In this document: piece after piece, positions 16,105 to 23,358 of the stretch
Layout of the letters: each line of letters opens with the position of its first letter
Numbering within the stretch: the stretch's first letter is position 1
Source of the DNA: Euperipatoides rowelli
Lineage: Eukaryota > Onychophora > Udeonychophora > Euonychophora > Peripatopsidae
Direction: 5' to 3' (one strand)
Assembly: GCA_003024985.2 (NCBI GenBank)
Contig: PXIH01S0002375.1
Length of the DNA stretch: 25,293 nt
Program-made: the position numbers and the translations under genes
The notes under the pieces: model-generated
What the model was told of the DNA's origin: nothing
Seen by the model: the letters and a program-made list of their open reading frames with translations, nothing else
Databases searched by the model: none

Positions 16105-17925
16105 ATGGCAGAAGCTATGAATGAATTATGCAACTTGACTCAACATCTTCAAGTTGATGATGATCAGTTATCTGATCTGAAGTTAAAAAATGGATATTCA
16201 TTATTTCCTCATCAAGAGAAAGTAATGTTATGGATGAAGCATAGAGAAAATTTAACAAAAAAAGAATGTAGAAAAGAAGGAGAAAAAACATGGGGTGTTA
16301 GAGGTGGAATAATAAGTTTATGTATGGGTTTGGGAAAAACACTTACTGCTTTAGCATACTCTTTTCAAAACAAAGCTTCATTTCCTACTTTAGTCATTAC
16401 ATCAAAAACGGTTATACATGAATGGAAAACAGAAGGTGTTGAAAAATTTTTTGATAGCAAAAATATAAGAGTGTTATATCTCCATAGAGATTTTATAAAT
16501 AATATTGAGAAAATATGTCGTGATGATATTATGACGTATGACATTGTCATAACAACATATGACGTGTGTCTTTTTGCTTGTAAGAAAGGTAGTTATTTTT
16601 TGCAGTGTTTTGAAATGGGAGAAGAACAATCTTTGATGAAAAATAAAATTGTAGCCATTCATACCAGAAAACGTAAAGATGCTAATCTTCCAAATTTGAA
16701 AGGTACAGCAGTTATTTATGGAACACCATGGGAACGCGTTATATGTGACGAATCACAAAAATTGGCAAATCCAAAAACAATGACTTATAAATGTATCATG
16801 GCTGTATACGGTAAATATAAATGGTGTTTAACAGGAACACCTATTCGAAATTATGAAACAGATATTTGGGCTCAATTAAGATTTTGTGGATACAAAGGTG
16901 TGGAAAGGTCACATGATTGGAATAGAAATGGTCAAGGATTGATTGCATTTAAAGATCATAATTTAATTTCTGCAATTTTTACTATGTCATACGATGATGC
17001 GCAAATGTCTCTTCCAAAAAAAACTGAAAACAATTTGACAGTTAAACTTGAAGGTCAACATAAAGAAATTTACGAAGGGATATTAACAGAAACACGTGAA
17101 ATGTACAAAAAAATGATGAATGACTTGTGTTCGTTTACTTATGTTCTTGCAATGTTTACAAGATTAAGACAATGTGCAATAGCTCCTTATCTTATAACAC
17201 CTGATGCAAAAAGAAATTCAAAAGAAAAAAATAATTGTTCAAAATGGTGTCTTGATAAATTTGGAGGAGCTGGAATCAAAAGTTCAAAAATTTTAAAAAT
17301 TGTTGAGATCATCAAATCGGTGACTTTAAATGATAATCCAAATTGTAACTCAAATCCTAAAAGCTTGCAATTACTTGCAAAAGAAAAAGCGTACTCTTGT
17401 TTTGGAAGTGATTACATCAAGTCATATAATCCTGAAATAAGTCATCCTACAAAAATAATTGTTTTTTCGATGTTTACATCTTGTTTAGATTTGTTAAGCG
17501 AAGCAATAAAAGAAGATTATCCAAATTTTAAATTTGTGCAAGTTGATGGCGATACAAAAAATAGATCTGAATTGTTTGATCAATTTAAAAATGACATTAA
17601 CACACAAGGTTTATTTTTAACCTACAAAGTAGGTTCTGAAGGGTTAAATTTAACAGAAGCAACTCATTGTATATGTATAGAACCATGGTGGACAAACGCA
17701 GTTCACAACCAAGCCAAAGCAAGACTTTGGAGAACAGGTCAAACTAAACAGGTATACGTTCATAATGTAATAATTAAAGGATCTATTGAAGAAAAAATAG
17801 TTGAAATTTGTAAAGGAAAAGATAATATGGCAGCAAGTTACTTAGAGGGAAAAGAAAGAATAAAATCTCCTATGAGGGCCCCAAAATTAGATAAGTTCAC
17901 ACTCGGAAAAATGCTAGGAATCTAA
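16105..17925 (+). CDS. SNF2-family DNA-dependent ATPase/helicase
   Basis: The protein has 606 residues and both RecA-like lobes of the SNF2 family. Visible motifs are the Q-like FPHQEKVMLWM (about 34-44), Walker A MGLGKT at 74-79, TYDV at 151-154, Walker B with DESQ at 215-218 where DEAH or DEGH is usual, and LTGTP at 242-246. In the C-terminal lobe are VFSMFTSCLDLL, the GSEGLNLTEA segment and motif VI QAKARLWRTGQ from about 536. Such enzymes track along DNA to displace proteins or remodel chromatin. Nucleocytoplasmic viruses often carry one, with likely roles in transcription or genome handling. The ATG at 16105 gives MAEAM, and a second ATG follows four codons later. The 5' flank holds the GATGACGTA array, and GAAATTGA lies at about 74 nt upstream. 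Confidence 0.93.
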   Translation: MAEAMNELCNLTQHLQVDDDQLSDLKLKNGYSLFPHQEKVMLWMKHRENLTKKECRKEGEKTWGVRGGIISLCMGLGKTLTALAYSFQNKASFPTLVITSKTVIHEWKTEGVEKFFDSKNIRVLYLHRDFINNIEKICRDDIMTYDIVITTYDVCLFACKKGSYFLQCFEMGEEQSLMKNKIVAIHTRKRKDANLPNLKGTAVIYGTPWERVICDESQKLANPKTMTYKCIMAVYGKYKWCLTGTPIRNYETDIWAQLRFCGYKGVERSHDWNRNGQGLIAFKDHNLISAIFTMSYDDAQMSLPKKTENNLTVKLEGQHKEIYEGILTETREMYKKMMNDLCSFTYVLAMFTRLRQCAIAPYLITPDAKRNSKEKNNCSKWCLDKFGGAGIKSSKILKIVEIIKSVTLNDNPNCNSNPKSLQLLAKEKAYSCFGSDYIKSYNPEISHPTKIIVFSMFTSCLDLLSEAIKEDYPNFKFVQVDGDTKNRSELFDQFKNDINTQGLFLTYKVGSEGLNLTEATHCICIEPWWTNAVHNQAKARLWRTGQTKQVYVHNVIIKGSIEEKIVEICKGKDNMAASYLEGKERIKSPMRAPKLDKFTLGKMLGI

Positions 17926-17958
17926 ATGGTAAAAGGGTAAGAATGGTAAAAGGGTAAG
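17925..17958. repeat. 17-bp direct duplication after the SNF2 gene
   Basis: AATGGTAAAAGGGTAAG occurs twice head to tail (17925-17941 and 17942-17958), beginning at the last base of the SNF2 stop codon. A partial third copy may follow. It looks like a recent slippage duplication. Confidence 0.7.
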
Positions 17959-17977
17959 TAGAGGTAAGTATAATTTT

Positions 17978-18007
17978 TTATTTTGAATCCATTAGGATTC
18001 AAAATAA
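17978..18007 (+). terminator. 3'-end hairpin of the SNF2 gene
   Basis: Arms TTATTTTGAATCC and GGATTCAAAATAA (13 bp, perfect) enclose a 4-nt loop, 52 nt after the SNF2 stop. Confidence 0.7.
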
Positions 18008-18047
18008 CTTAAAATAAATAACTTAAAATAATAATTTAACAAATTAA

Positions 18048-18761
18048 ATGTGTGACAAGAAAAAAAAAGAAGTTGATGAAGATATATATATAGCATCTTT
18101 TGATATTGGAAAAGTAAATTTTGCATATTGTATAGAAAAATGTTCTTTAAAAGATATAAAAAGAAGGACAGAAACAACAATAGATGAAATGTGTTCTAAA
18201 GGAAAAATAGAAATTATAGATAACGTTAGACTTGTTTCTTTTCCAAAAAATATTGTTACAAGAAGAAGAGGTCCCAGAAAAGGAACAACTTATAAACCAT
18301 CAGGAAAATATACTTTTGAAAGTCTTTTATTGTTTTTAGAAGAACGAAAAACTTTTTGGAATAAATGTCATATATTTGTTATAGAACAACAAATGAGTCA
18401 AAACAAAGAAGGTCTTAAAATATCATATCATTTAGAGGCGTATTTTAAAACATGTTATGGAACATTTAAAGAAGTTGTTTTATTTCCTTCATATCACAAA
18501 ACACAAGTTTTTGAGGCCGAAAAATGGATTAATTTAGATCCGCTTACAAGAAAAACCGATAAATATGGAAAACCTTTTTATACTAAAATGTCGTACAATA
18601 ATAGAAAAAAATCATGTATAATCAAAGCTTTAGAAATTTTAGAGCAAAGACACGATACAGATACTATATGGAAGTTAGAAAGATCTCAAAAAAAAGATGA
18701 TATGTGTGACGTTATTTGTCAACTTCAAGCTTATAAATGGTTATATTTATTTGAAAAATAA
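18048..18761 (+). CDS. Poxvirus A22-type Holliday junction resolvase (RuvC-like)
   Basis: The protein has 237 residues and the RNase H-like fold signature of viral resolvases: a first acidic residue D19 in IASFDIGKVNFAYCIE, E113 at the end of a strand in IFVIEQQMSQNKEG, and the C-terminal acidic cluster D217, D218 and D221 in KKDDMCDVICQLQAYKW. These would bind two metal ions and cut four-way junctions. The family resolves concatemeric or recombining genomes before packaging in poxviruses and their relatives. A Lys-rich N-terminus and an RRRGPRKG patch (about 72-79) are basic and may touch DNA. The length is a little above that of poxvirus A22. It follows the SNF2 gene and its hairpin, and has its own hairpin 2 nt after the stop. 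Confidence 0.93.
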   Translation: MCDKKKKEVDEDIYIASFDIGKVNFAYCIEKCSLKDIKRRTETTIDEMCSKGKIEIIDNVRLVSFPKNIVTRRRGPRKGTTYKPSGKYTFESLLLFLEERKTFWNKCHIFVIEQQMSQNKEGLKISYHLEAYFKTCYGTFKEVVLFPSYHKTQVFEAEKWINLDPLTRKTDKYGKPFYTKMSYNNRKKSCIIKALEILEQRHDTDTIWKLERSQKKDDMCDVICQLQAYKWLYLFEK

Positions 18762-18762
18762 A

Positions 18763-18791
18763 AGATATTCGACTAAATAAGTCGAATATCT
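18763..18791 (+). terminator. 3'-end hairpin of the resolvase gene
   Basis: Arms AGATATTCGACT and AGTCGAATATCT (12 bp, perfect) enclose a 5-nt loop. The repeat starts 2 nt after the stop and is followed by an A-run. Confidence 0.75.
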
Positions 18792-18816
18792 AAAAAAAAA
18801 TATAATAAATAAACTA

Positions 18817-19206
18817 ATGTTTTCAAATATTTCAAACCAAAAATTAGTATTAATAATACTCATTGCTTTATGTCCATTTGTATATTATTTATGGAATAAT
18901 GAAATACTTGGTATTGGAAATTGGGGTAGAAAAAGAAAAGATACTTTTGAAGATAAAAATTGTAGTACAGAAATAGAACATGCAATTGAAGAACATAAAC
19001 GAAAAAATAAGGAGAAGAAGGAAGCAAAAGAAAAAAGACTTGCCCCTGGACGTGTTAAAATATCAACTTATGATGTTGATAATGAAAATTATCTATTGGG
19101 AGATATAAATGAGGAACTTCAACCTAATTTCCCTGGATATTTAACTAAAGAAACTGCATATCCTTTTGATTGTGAACCAGATGACAAATCTAATCGTTGG
19201 CTTTAA
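18817..19206 (+). CDS. Small membrane-anchored protein of unknown function
   Basis: The protein has 129 residues. One hydrophobic helix near the N-terminus (about 10-26, LVLIILIALCPFVYYLW) is a membrane anchor or uncleaved signal anchor. A highly charged helix follows at about 52-75 (Glu/Lys-rich). The end is Pro- and acid-rich, with FPGYLTKETAYPFDCEPDD. Such type II or III single-span proteins are common in the inner membrane of large DNA virus virions, but I do not recognise this one. Its stop codon overlaps the left arm of a 14-bp hairpin, supporting a real transcript. Confidence 0.7.
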   Translation: MFSNISNQKLVLIILIALCPFVYYLWNNEILGIGNWGRKRKDTFEDKNCSTEIEHAIEEHKRKNKEKKEAKEKRLAPGRVKISTYDVDNENYLLGDINEELQPNFPGYLTKETAYPFDCEPDDKSNRWL

Positions 19207-19235
19207 ATATTAATTGTTAAAAACAATTAATATTT
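19205..19235 (+). terminator. 3'-end hairpin overlapping the stop of the membrane protein gene
   Basis: Arms AAATATTAATTGTT and AACAATTAATATTT (14 bp, perfect) enclose AAA. The left arm starts on the last two bases of the stop codon. Confidence 0.75.
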
Positions 19236-19330
19236 CACACGCTAGGGAGTCCTTCCTTTTCCTTCTTTAGCTCACCAATATCAGGTAGGCCTCATATGTA
19301 CAGGGTCAGTCTAGCGAACTACCCTACTCA
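19236..19330. other. Higher-GC block of unknown origin
   Basis: Right after the hairpin, base composition changes to roughly balanced GC for about 100 bp, unlike the surrounding DNA. No convincing frame was seen. It adjoins the broken metalloproteinase-like gene and may be part of the same acquired segment or a separate insertion. Confidence 0.35.
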
Positions 19331-20022
19331 AAGTACATCGCTCATAGAACAGAACCACTCCAATGATATACTTTGCCATTGTTGTAGAGAATGATAAATA
19401 GCTGTGCGAACATCTGTTGTATTTATTTTCATGGTTGTATTTTGTTGAAAATGAGTAGAATTTAAATATACCCATAATTTTTATGTTTCCATGTCGTTCC
19501 TTGAACAGTATATGCTTGAGTTTCCTCTCCAAGGAAACGATGAACTTGGTTAAAAATTATCGTTTTTTTTCCTCATAAGAGTCTTCATCATCAACATCTG
19601 CTGTTCCACAAATAGAACCAAAAATAATTTCTCTAACACCATTATCAATAATTCCTGTTTGAGGTAAACCATAATCTTTTTGCAAGTTTAAAATCGCCCT
19701 CCTTTCTTTTCTCTTAAATTGAATCATTTGTTGAGCTTCTCCTGGAGTTAAAATGTGTAATGATTTTAAATTTTCCCATGTATTAAAATGTTCTTGACGT
19801 AAATAATTTTTGGATACTAAATATTCGATTACTCTCTTCAACAGCAGTATCAACATCTGGTATAGGAGTATCACTAATTTTTATAGGTGTGTTGTTTTCA
19901 ATTTCAGTATCTGTTGGGTTTCTATACGGTAATGTATACGGTTTACACTCCACTTCATTTATTATATATGTAAGATATAGATATATGACTATATATATTG
20001 TATATGTTAACATTTTTCGCAT
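19331..20022 (-). pseudogene. Relic of a matrix-metalloproteinase-like (matrixin) gene
   Basis: Three pieces typical of a secreted matrixin lie in order on the minus strand: a hydrophobic signal-peptide-like start (YTIYIVIYLYLTYIINEVEC), a peptidoglycan-binding-like propeptide (AILNLQKDYGLPQTGIIDNG) ending in a cysteine-switch-like SICGTADV, and a shorter segment resembling the start of the catalytic domain ([17 protein letters not shown]). The zinc-binding histidine motif was not found. The gene looks broken, with several interruptions, and is probably a recent loss because the parts are still easy to recognise. Metalloproteinases of this type occur in animals, and granuloviruses carry an mmp gene. 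Sequencing error cannot be excluded. Confidence 0.65.
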
Positions 20023-20107
20023 TTCTTATATATATAAAAGTATTTAACTTTAAAAAATAAAAATAAATTGTTTTAAAGTAACCATAAAAAAGATAAATAA
20101 TAATAAA
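20023..20107. promoter_or_regulatory. Divergent AT-rich spacer before the A18-like helicase
   Basis: An 85-bp spacer separates the start of the metalloproteinase relic from the helicase start. It contains a TATATATATA tract near 20030 and the inverted pair ACTTTAAAA / TTTTAAAGT (about 20047-20079). The promoters of both genes should lie here. Confidence 0.4.
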
Positions 20108-21436
20108 ATGTCATGTAAAATTAATATAAATGAAATAGATCCTGGTGTTTTATCAAAATTAAAATCAAAAGCTGTTTTAAAAATTGAGAATAATGGAAAA
20201 CCAGATAATGTGATTTTAACACGTTTAATCAACGAAACAGCATATATTCCATTTTCAATGGCTAAGAATTTTAACCTTTCTATTCCTCTTCGGAATAAAT
20301 TTCCCGCTATTTCTACAAAATTTAAGGGAGAATTAAGAGATAATCAAATGATTGTAAGAAGAGAAGCAATAGATATATTAGAAAAAAATCATTCTGTAAT
20401 TATATCTTGTTTTACAGGTTTTGGAAAAACAATCGGTGCAATAAATTTAGCTTGTAAGTTGAGACTTAAAACATTAATAATAGTAACACGAGTTGTACTT
20501 ATGAATCAGTGGAAAGAGTCAATTTTAAAATTTTGTGAAAGCGAAAACGAAACAATACCAATTGTAGAAATTATATCATCGAATTCTAAAGATGAATATG
20601 TTATGTGTAACTTTGCAATTATTAATGCTATTAATATTCCAAAAATGGAACAAGGTTTTTTAGAAAGTTTTGGCACTGTTATTGTAGATGAAGTTCATTT
20701 GGTTATGGCAAGAAAAACATTTAGAAGTTTGTTATATGTCACACCAAGATATTTAATTGCTTTAAGTGCAACATCATACAGATCCGATGGTTTAGATGCT
20801 TTATTTCCTATCTTCTTTGGAAAAGAAAAAATAATAAGAGAATTAAATAGAAAACATATTATTTACAGGGTTGATACATCATTTAAACCACAAGTTAAAT
20901 ATGGAATTAATGGTAAAATGGATTGGAACGCTCTTTTAGAAGACCAAGCATCAAATGAAAATCGTAATAAATTAATTGTACAAGTTGTTAAAAATAATCC
21001 TGAAAGAACCTTTCTTATTTTAGTTAAAAGAATTAAACAAGGTGAATGGTTGGCAAAAGAAATAGAAAAGGAATGTTTTAATCATGTGGATCGTTTATTA
21101 AATAATTTATCCATAGACGATGAACAAAAAGAACATAAACATGTTGCAACTCTTTTTGGGTCTAATCAGAAATTTGATAAAAATTGTAAGGTTTTGATAG
21201 GGACAAGTGCAAAAATAGGTACAGGTTTTGACTTTGATAAACTTGATACATTATTATTAGCAGCGGATGTTGTAGAGTATTATATACAATTTATAGGAAG
21301 AATAATGAGAAAAGATGACGTCAATCCAATTATATTTGATTTGGTGGATAATAATAAAACTTTACAGAAACATTATTCTGAAAGATTAAAAGTTTATAAA
21401 AAACATGGGGGAATTGTTAAAAATTATAAACCCTAA
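20108..21436 (+). CDS. A18-like SF2 DNA helicase
   Basis: The protein has 442 residues, a superfamily 2 helicase of the type found in poxviruses (A18) and most large DNA viruses. A divergent N-terminal domain (about 1-75) precedes the Q-motif region (LRDNQ, 76-80). Further motifs are Walker A CFTGFGKT at 101-108, motif Ia (TLIIVTRVVLMNQW), DEVH at 194-197, motif III SAT at 220-222, LIGTSAKIGTGFDF at about 363-376 and motif VI QFIGRIMR at 394-401. In vaccinia A18 helps transcript release and DNA handling; a similar role is inferred here. The length is close to that of vaccinia A18. Two apparently decayed accessory genes flank it, yet this frame is fully open. Confidence 0.92.
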   Translation: MSCKININEIDPGVLSKLKSKAVLKIENNGKPDNVILTRLINETAYIPFSMAKNFNLSIPLRNKFPAISTKFKGELRDNQMIVRREAIDILEKNHSVIISCFTGFGKTIGAINLACKLRLKTLIIVTRVVLMNQWKESILKFCESENETIPIVEIISSNSKDEYVMCNFAIINAINIPKMEQGFLESFGTVIVDEVHLVMARKTFRSLLYVTPRYLIALSATSYRSDGLDALFPIFFGKEKIIRELNRKHIIYRVDTSFKPQVKYGINGKMDWNALLEDQASNENRNKLIVQVVKNNPERTFLILVKRIKQGEWLAKEIEKECFNHVDRLLNNLSIDDEQKEHKHVATLFGSNQKFDKNCKVLIGTSAKIGTGFDFDKLDTLLLAADVVEYYIQFIGRIMRKDDVNPIIFDLVDNNKTLQKHYSERLKVYKKHGGIVKNYKP

Positions 21437-21441
21437 AAGAA

Positions 21442-21596
21442 ATGTCGATATTACTTAAAATTTTATTTAAATTACTGTTATTGATCTTATCTATTACATC
21501 TGTAATAACTTGCCTAGAAGCTGTGCTTCTTTTGGTTGTTGTTCTGGAAATTGTGCAACTTGGTGTGATCAATGCGATATTAAATATTCATGTTAA
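21442..21596 (+). pseudogene. Relic of a small secreted cystine-knot-like (conotoxin-like) peptide gene
   Basis: Five bases after the helicase stop there is a hydrophobic signal-peptide-like start, and next to it a Cys-rich stretch whose spacing (C-x6-C-x4-CC-x3-C-x3-C) resembles inhibitor cystine-knot peptides. The parts do not form one open gene, so it appears broken, with about one interruption. Conotoxin-like (ctl) genes are known in baculoviruses and entomopoxviruses. The relic seems young. A sequencing error or a chance Cys-rich frame are the alternatives. The frame that stays open to 21639 is simply hydrophobic. Confidence 0.4.
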
Positions 21597-21680
21597 AACT
21601 TCTTCTATGTCTCCCTTTTTATACAGGAAGATAAGGTAATCGTCATTTAAATCAATTTTACAAGATAATAATAAATAATA

Positions 21681-22610
21681 ATGGAAACAGAAACCAATTT
21701 TAAGATTTACAACACATTACAACAACTAGAACAAGGTTCTCTTGGAGGTGGAAGTGGTCCTCCTCCAGGATCTGTTACCGGTGGTCCCGGAGGTAGTATT
21801 GCAAATGGAACAATTACAAATATAAATATTGCTCCAGGAACAATTACCGGAGGCCCAGGTGGTAATATTGGAACCGGAACAGTCACAGGAGGACCAGGTG
21901 GTAATATAGCAGCTAATACTATTACTGCTGGAGAATTAGCGCCTGGAGCGGCTGCAGCTAATATAAATTCTGGTCCCGCTGGATCTATTAATTCTTCTCA
22001 AATTTCAGGAGGACCGTTTTTATCTACTGCAGGAGGTACTATGACTGGAGCTATAACTCAACCTTTGGCTCCAGTTGCAGGTACAGATTTGGCAAATAAA
22101 ACTTATGTTGACAGTTTATCAGGTCCTAAAGCATTTGCTAAATTTATAAAACAAGTTCCTCAAAATATGACTGCGGGAACTGAAACGGTTATTACATGGC
22201 CTATTCAAGAAACACCAGCGGCAAATGCTACATCTGCAGCTGGAAATATTACAATGGCGGGTTCAGGTGTAGCAACTTTAACTTCTACATCAACTGCTGA
22301 AACAGCATGGAGAGTAGTTTTTTCAGGTCAAAGTATACAAGATCCAACTACTGCTGCAGGAAGAATTGATTTTGATGTCTTTAATAATACAACATCTACT
22401 TCTGTTGGTAATAATTCTGCTGCTTTTTGTTTTTCAGGGGCATTACCGCAAGCATTTACAGATGCATTTTTACAAGAATATTTTATATTAGCTCCTAGCG
22501 CTACTGTATCATTTTCAATTCGGGGAACGAATCCTGGCGCAAATGTTATTTCATTGGGAACCTCTGGAAGTAATACAAATCCGTTATTGTGTATTGAACA
22601 AATTTACTAA
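21681..22610 (+). CDS. Glycine-rich phage-fibre-like virion protein
   Basis: The protein has 309 residues. After a short N-terminal helix (about 5-18) comes a Gly/Pro/Thr-rich shaft (about 20-115) with repeats of TGGPGGNI or GGPGGSI. Next is the segment GGTMTGAITQPLAPVAGTDL with NKTYVDS (118-145), a hallmark of phage tail-fibre shafts near the trimerisation region. The last 160 residues are Ser/Thr/Ala-rich and beta-like, ending in LLCIEQIY, and could form a C1q/TNF-like or other trimeric head. GC is clearly higher than in neighbouring genes. It probably forms a fibre or capsid-surface spike for host binding, possibly a substrate of viral glycosyltransferases. The fibre type is well supported; the exact role is inference. 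Confidence 0.8.
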   Translation: METETNFKIYNTLQQLEQGSLGGGSGPPPGSVTGGPGGSIANGTITNINIAPGTITGGPGGNIGTGTVTGGPGGNIAANTITAGELAPGAAAANINSGPAGSINSSQISGGPFLSTAGGTMTGAITQPLAPVAGTDLANKTYVDSLSGPKAFAKFIKQVPQNMTAGTETVITWPIQETPAANATSAAGNITMAGSGVATLTSTSTAETAWRVVFSGQSIQDPTTAAGRIDFDVFNNTTSTSVGNNSAAFCFSGALPQAFTDAFLQEYFILAPSATVSFSIRGTNPGANVISLGTSGSNTNPLLCIEQIY

Positions 22611-22621
22611 ATACTCAAGCA

Positions 22622-22646
22622 GTTGAACCTTATATTTACGTTCAAC
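22622..22646 (+). repeat. Small inverted repeat after the fibre-like gene
   Basis: Arms GTTGAAC and GTTCAAC (7 bp) flank an 11-nt loop, 11 nt after the stop. It is weaker than the palindrome that follows. Confidence 0.35.
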
Positions 22647-22654
22647 AAATTTAT

Positions 22655-22684
22655 TAAATTTAATAGACATGTCTATTAAATTTA
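22655..22684 (+). terminator. 30-bp perfect palindrome after the fibre-like gene
   Basis: The arms TAAATTTAATAGACA and TGTCTATTAAATTTA are exactly complementary with no spacer. It lies 44 nt after the stop of the fibre-like gene and immediately before the AAAATTGA octamer of the next gene. Confidence 0.7.
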
Positions 22685-22686
22685 GG

Positions 22687-22694
22687 AAAATTGA
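22687..22694 (+). promoter_or_regulatory. Mimivirus-type early promoter octamer upstream of the 152-aa RING gene
   Basis: An exact AAAATTGA lies 47-54 nt before the ATG at 22741, a typical distance for Mimivirus early genes. Confidence 0.55.
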
Positions 22695-22740
22695 AAGATA
22701 TTTTTAACTTTTTAAGTTTAATTTAATCATTGTATCTACA

Positions 22741-23199
22741 ATGGAAATCGATAAAGTTTTTCATAATACGATTATGTATCAAGATCTTGAGATTTTACAA
22801 GATTATTTGGATACATTTAAATTAGATCCGCAATTAACTTCCGTTTTAAAAAAATATAAACATGCTTCGCCATTTTGGAAATCTGACGAAAAATCTTTTT
22901 GGATTTTTGAAGAAATTTTACACGATGAAGCTGAACGAGTAAAACAATTAAATGGCGTTAAAACTCGTAATAAAGTCGGTTTTGTATACATTAAACAAAT
23001 TTTTTATGACATAGTCGAATTATTACTTGAAGCTACCAATGATAAAAAAGCATCATCTATAGATTCAAGATGCGTTGTTTGTTATGAAAATGAAATTTGT
23101 ATAAAAATTCAACCATGTAATCATTTTGTTGTGTGCAAATCATGTTTCAATAGATTAAATACATGCCCAATGTGCAGATCTAAAATAAATAAATCCTAA
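22741..23199 (+). CDS. 152-aa C-terminal RING finger protein (putative E3 ubiquitin ligase)
   Basis: The N-terminal 100 residues are helical and match nothing I know (WKSDEKSFWIFEEILHDEAE in the middle). The C-terminal RING finger at 111-145 has C111, C114, C126, H128, C132, C135, C142 and C145 in a C3HC4 pattern, ending RLNTCPMCRSK. The same RING style ends the other two RING proteins in this window, suggesting lineage-specific expansion of one module with different N-terminal adaptors. The product would link ubiquitin to targets chosen by the N-terminal part. A likely early promoter lies upstream and a 15-bp hairpin downstream, so it should be its own transcript. The RING call is firm, the target unknown. 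Confidence 0.88.
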   Translation: MEIDKVFHNTIMYQDLEILQDYLDTFKLDPQLTSVLKKYKHASPFWKSDEKSFWIFEEILHDEAERVKQLNGVKTRNKVGFVYIKQIFYDIVELLLEATNDKKASSIDSRCVVCYENEICIKIQPCNHFVVCKSCFNRLNTCPMCRSKINKS

Positions 23200-23247
23200 A
23201 AATTTCTTGGTGAATGTTGTATGAGTGATGTTTGTTGTGTGAATGTT

Positions 23248-23278
23248 GTGTTTGAAAGGGTTTAACCCTTTCAAACAC
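23248..23278 (+). terminator. 3'-end hairpin of the 152-aa RING gene
   Basis: Arms GTGTTTGAAAGGGTT and AACCCTTTCAAACAC (15 bp, perfect) surround one central base. It lies 49 nt past the stop. A TGAATGTTGT-like direct repeat precedes it (about 23211-23250). Confidence 0.7.
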
Positions 23279-23358
23279 GATAAATTTGGACCTGGAAAAA
23301 TTTGTAAAAAAATTTATTTACAATAAATGTTTCCTTTGTTCTAAATAAACATAAGAAA

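Noticed and set aside
21442-21639. 65-codon hydrophobic protein taken as an intact gene
   Set aside because: After the leader-like start the frame is just Leu/Val-rich with no clear domain. The Cys-rich alternative explains the locus better, so it was listed as a relic.
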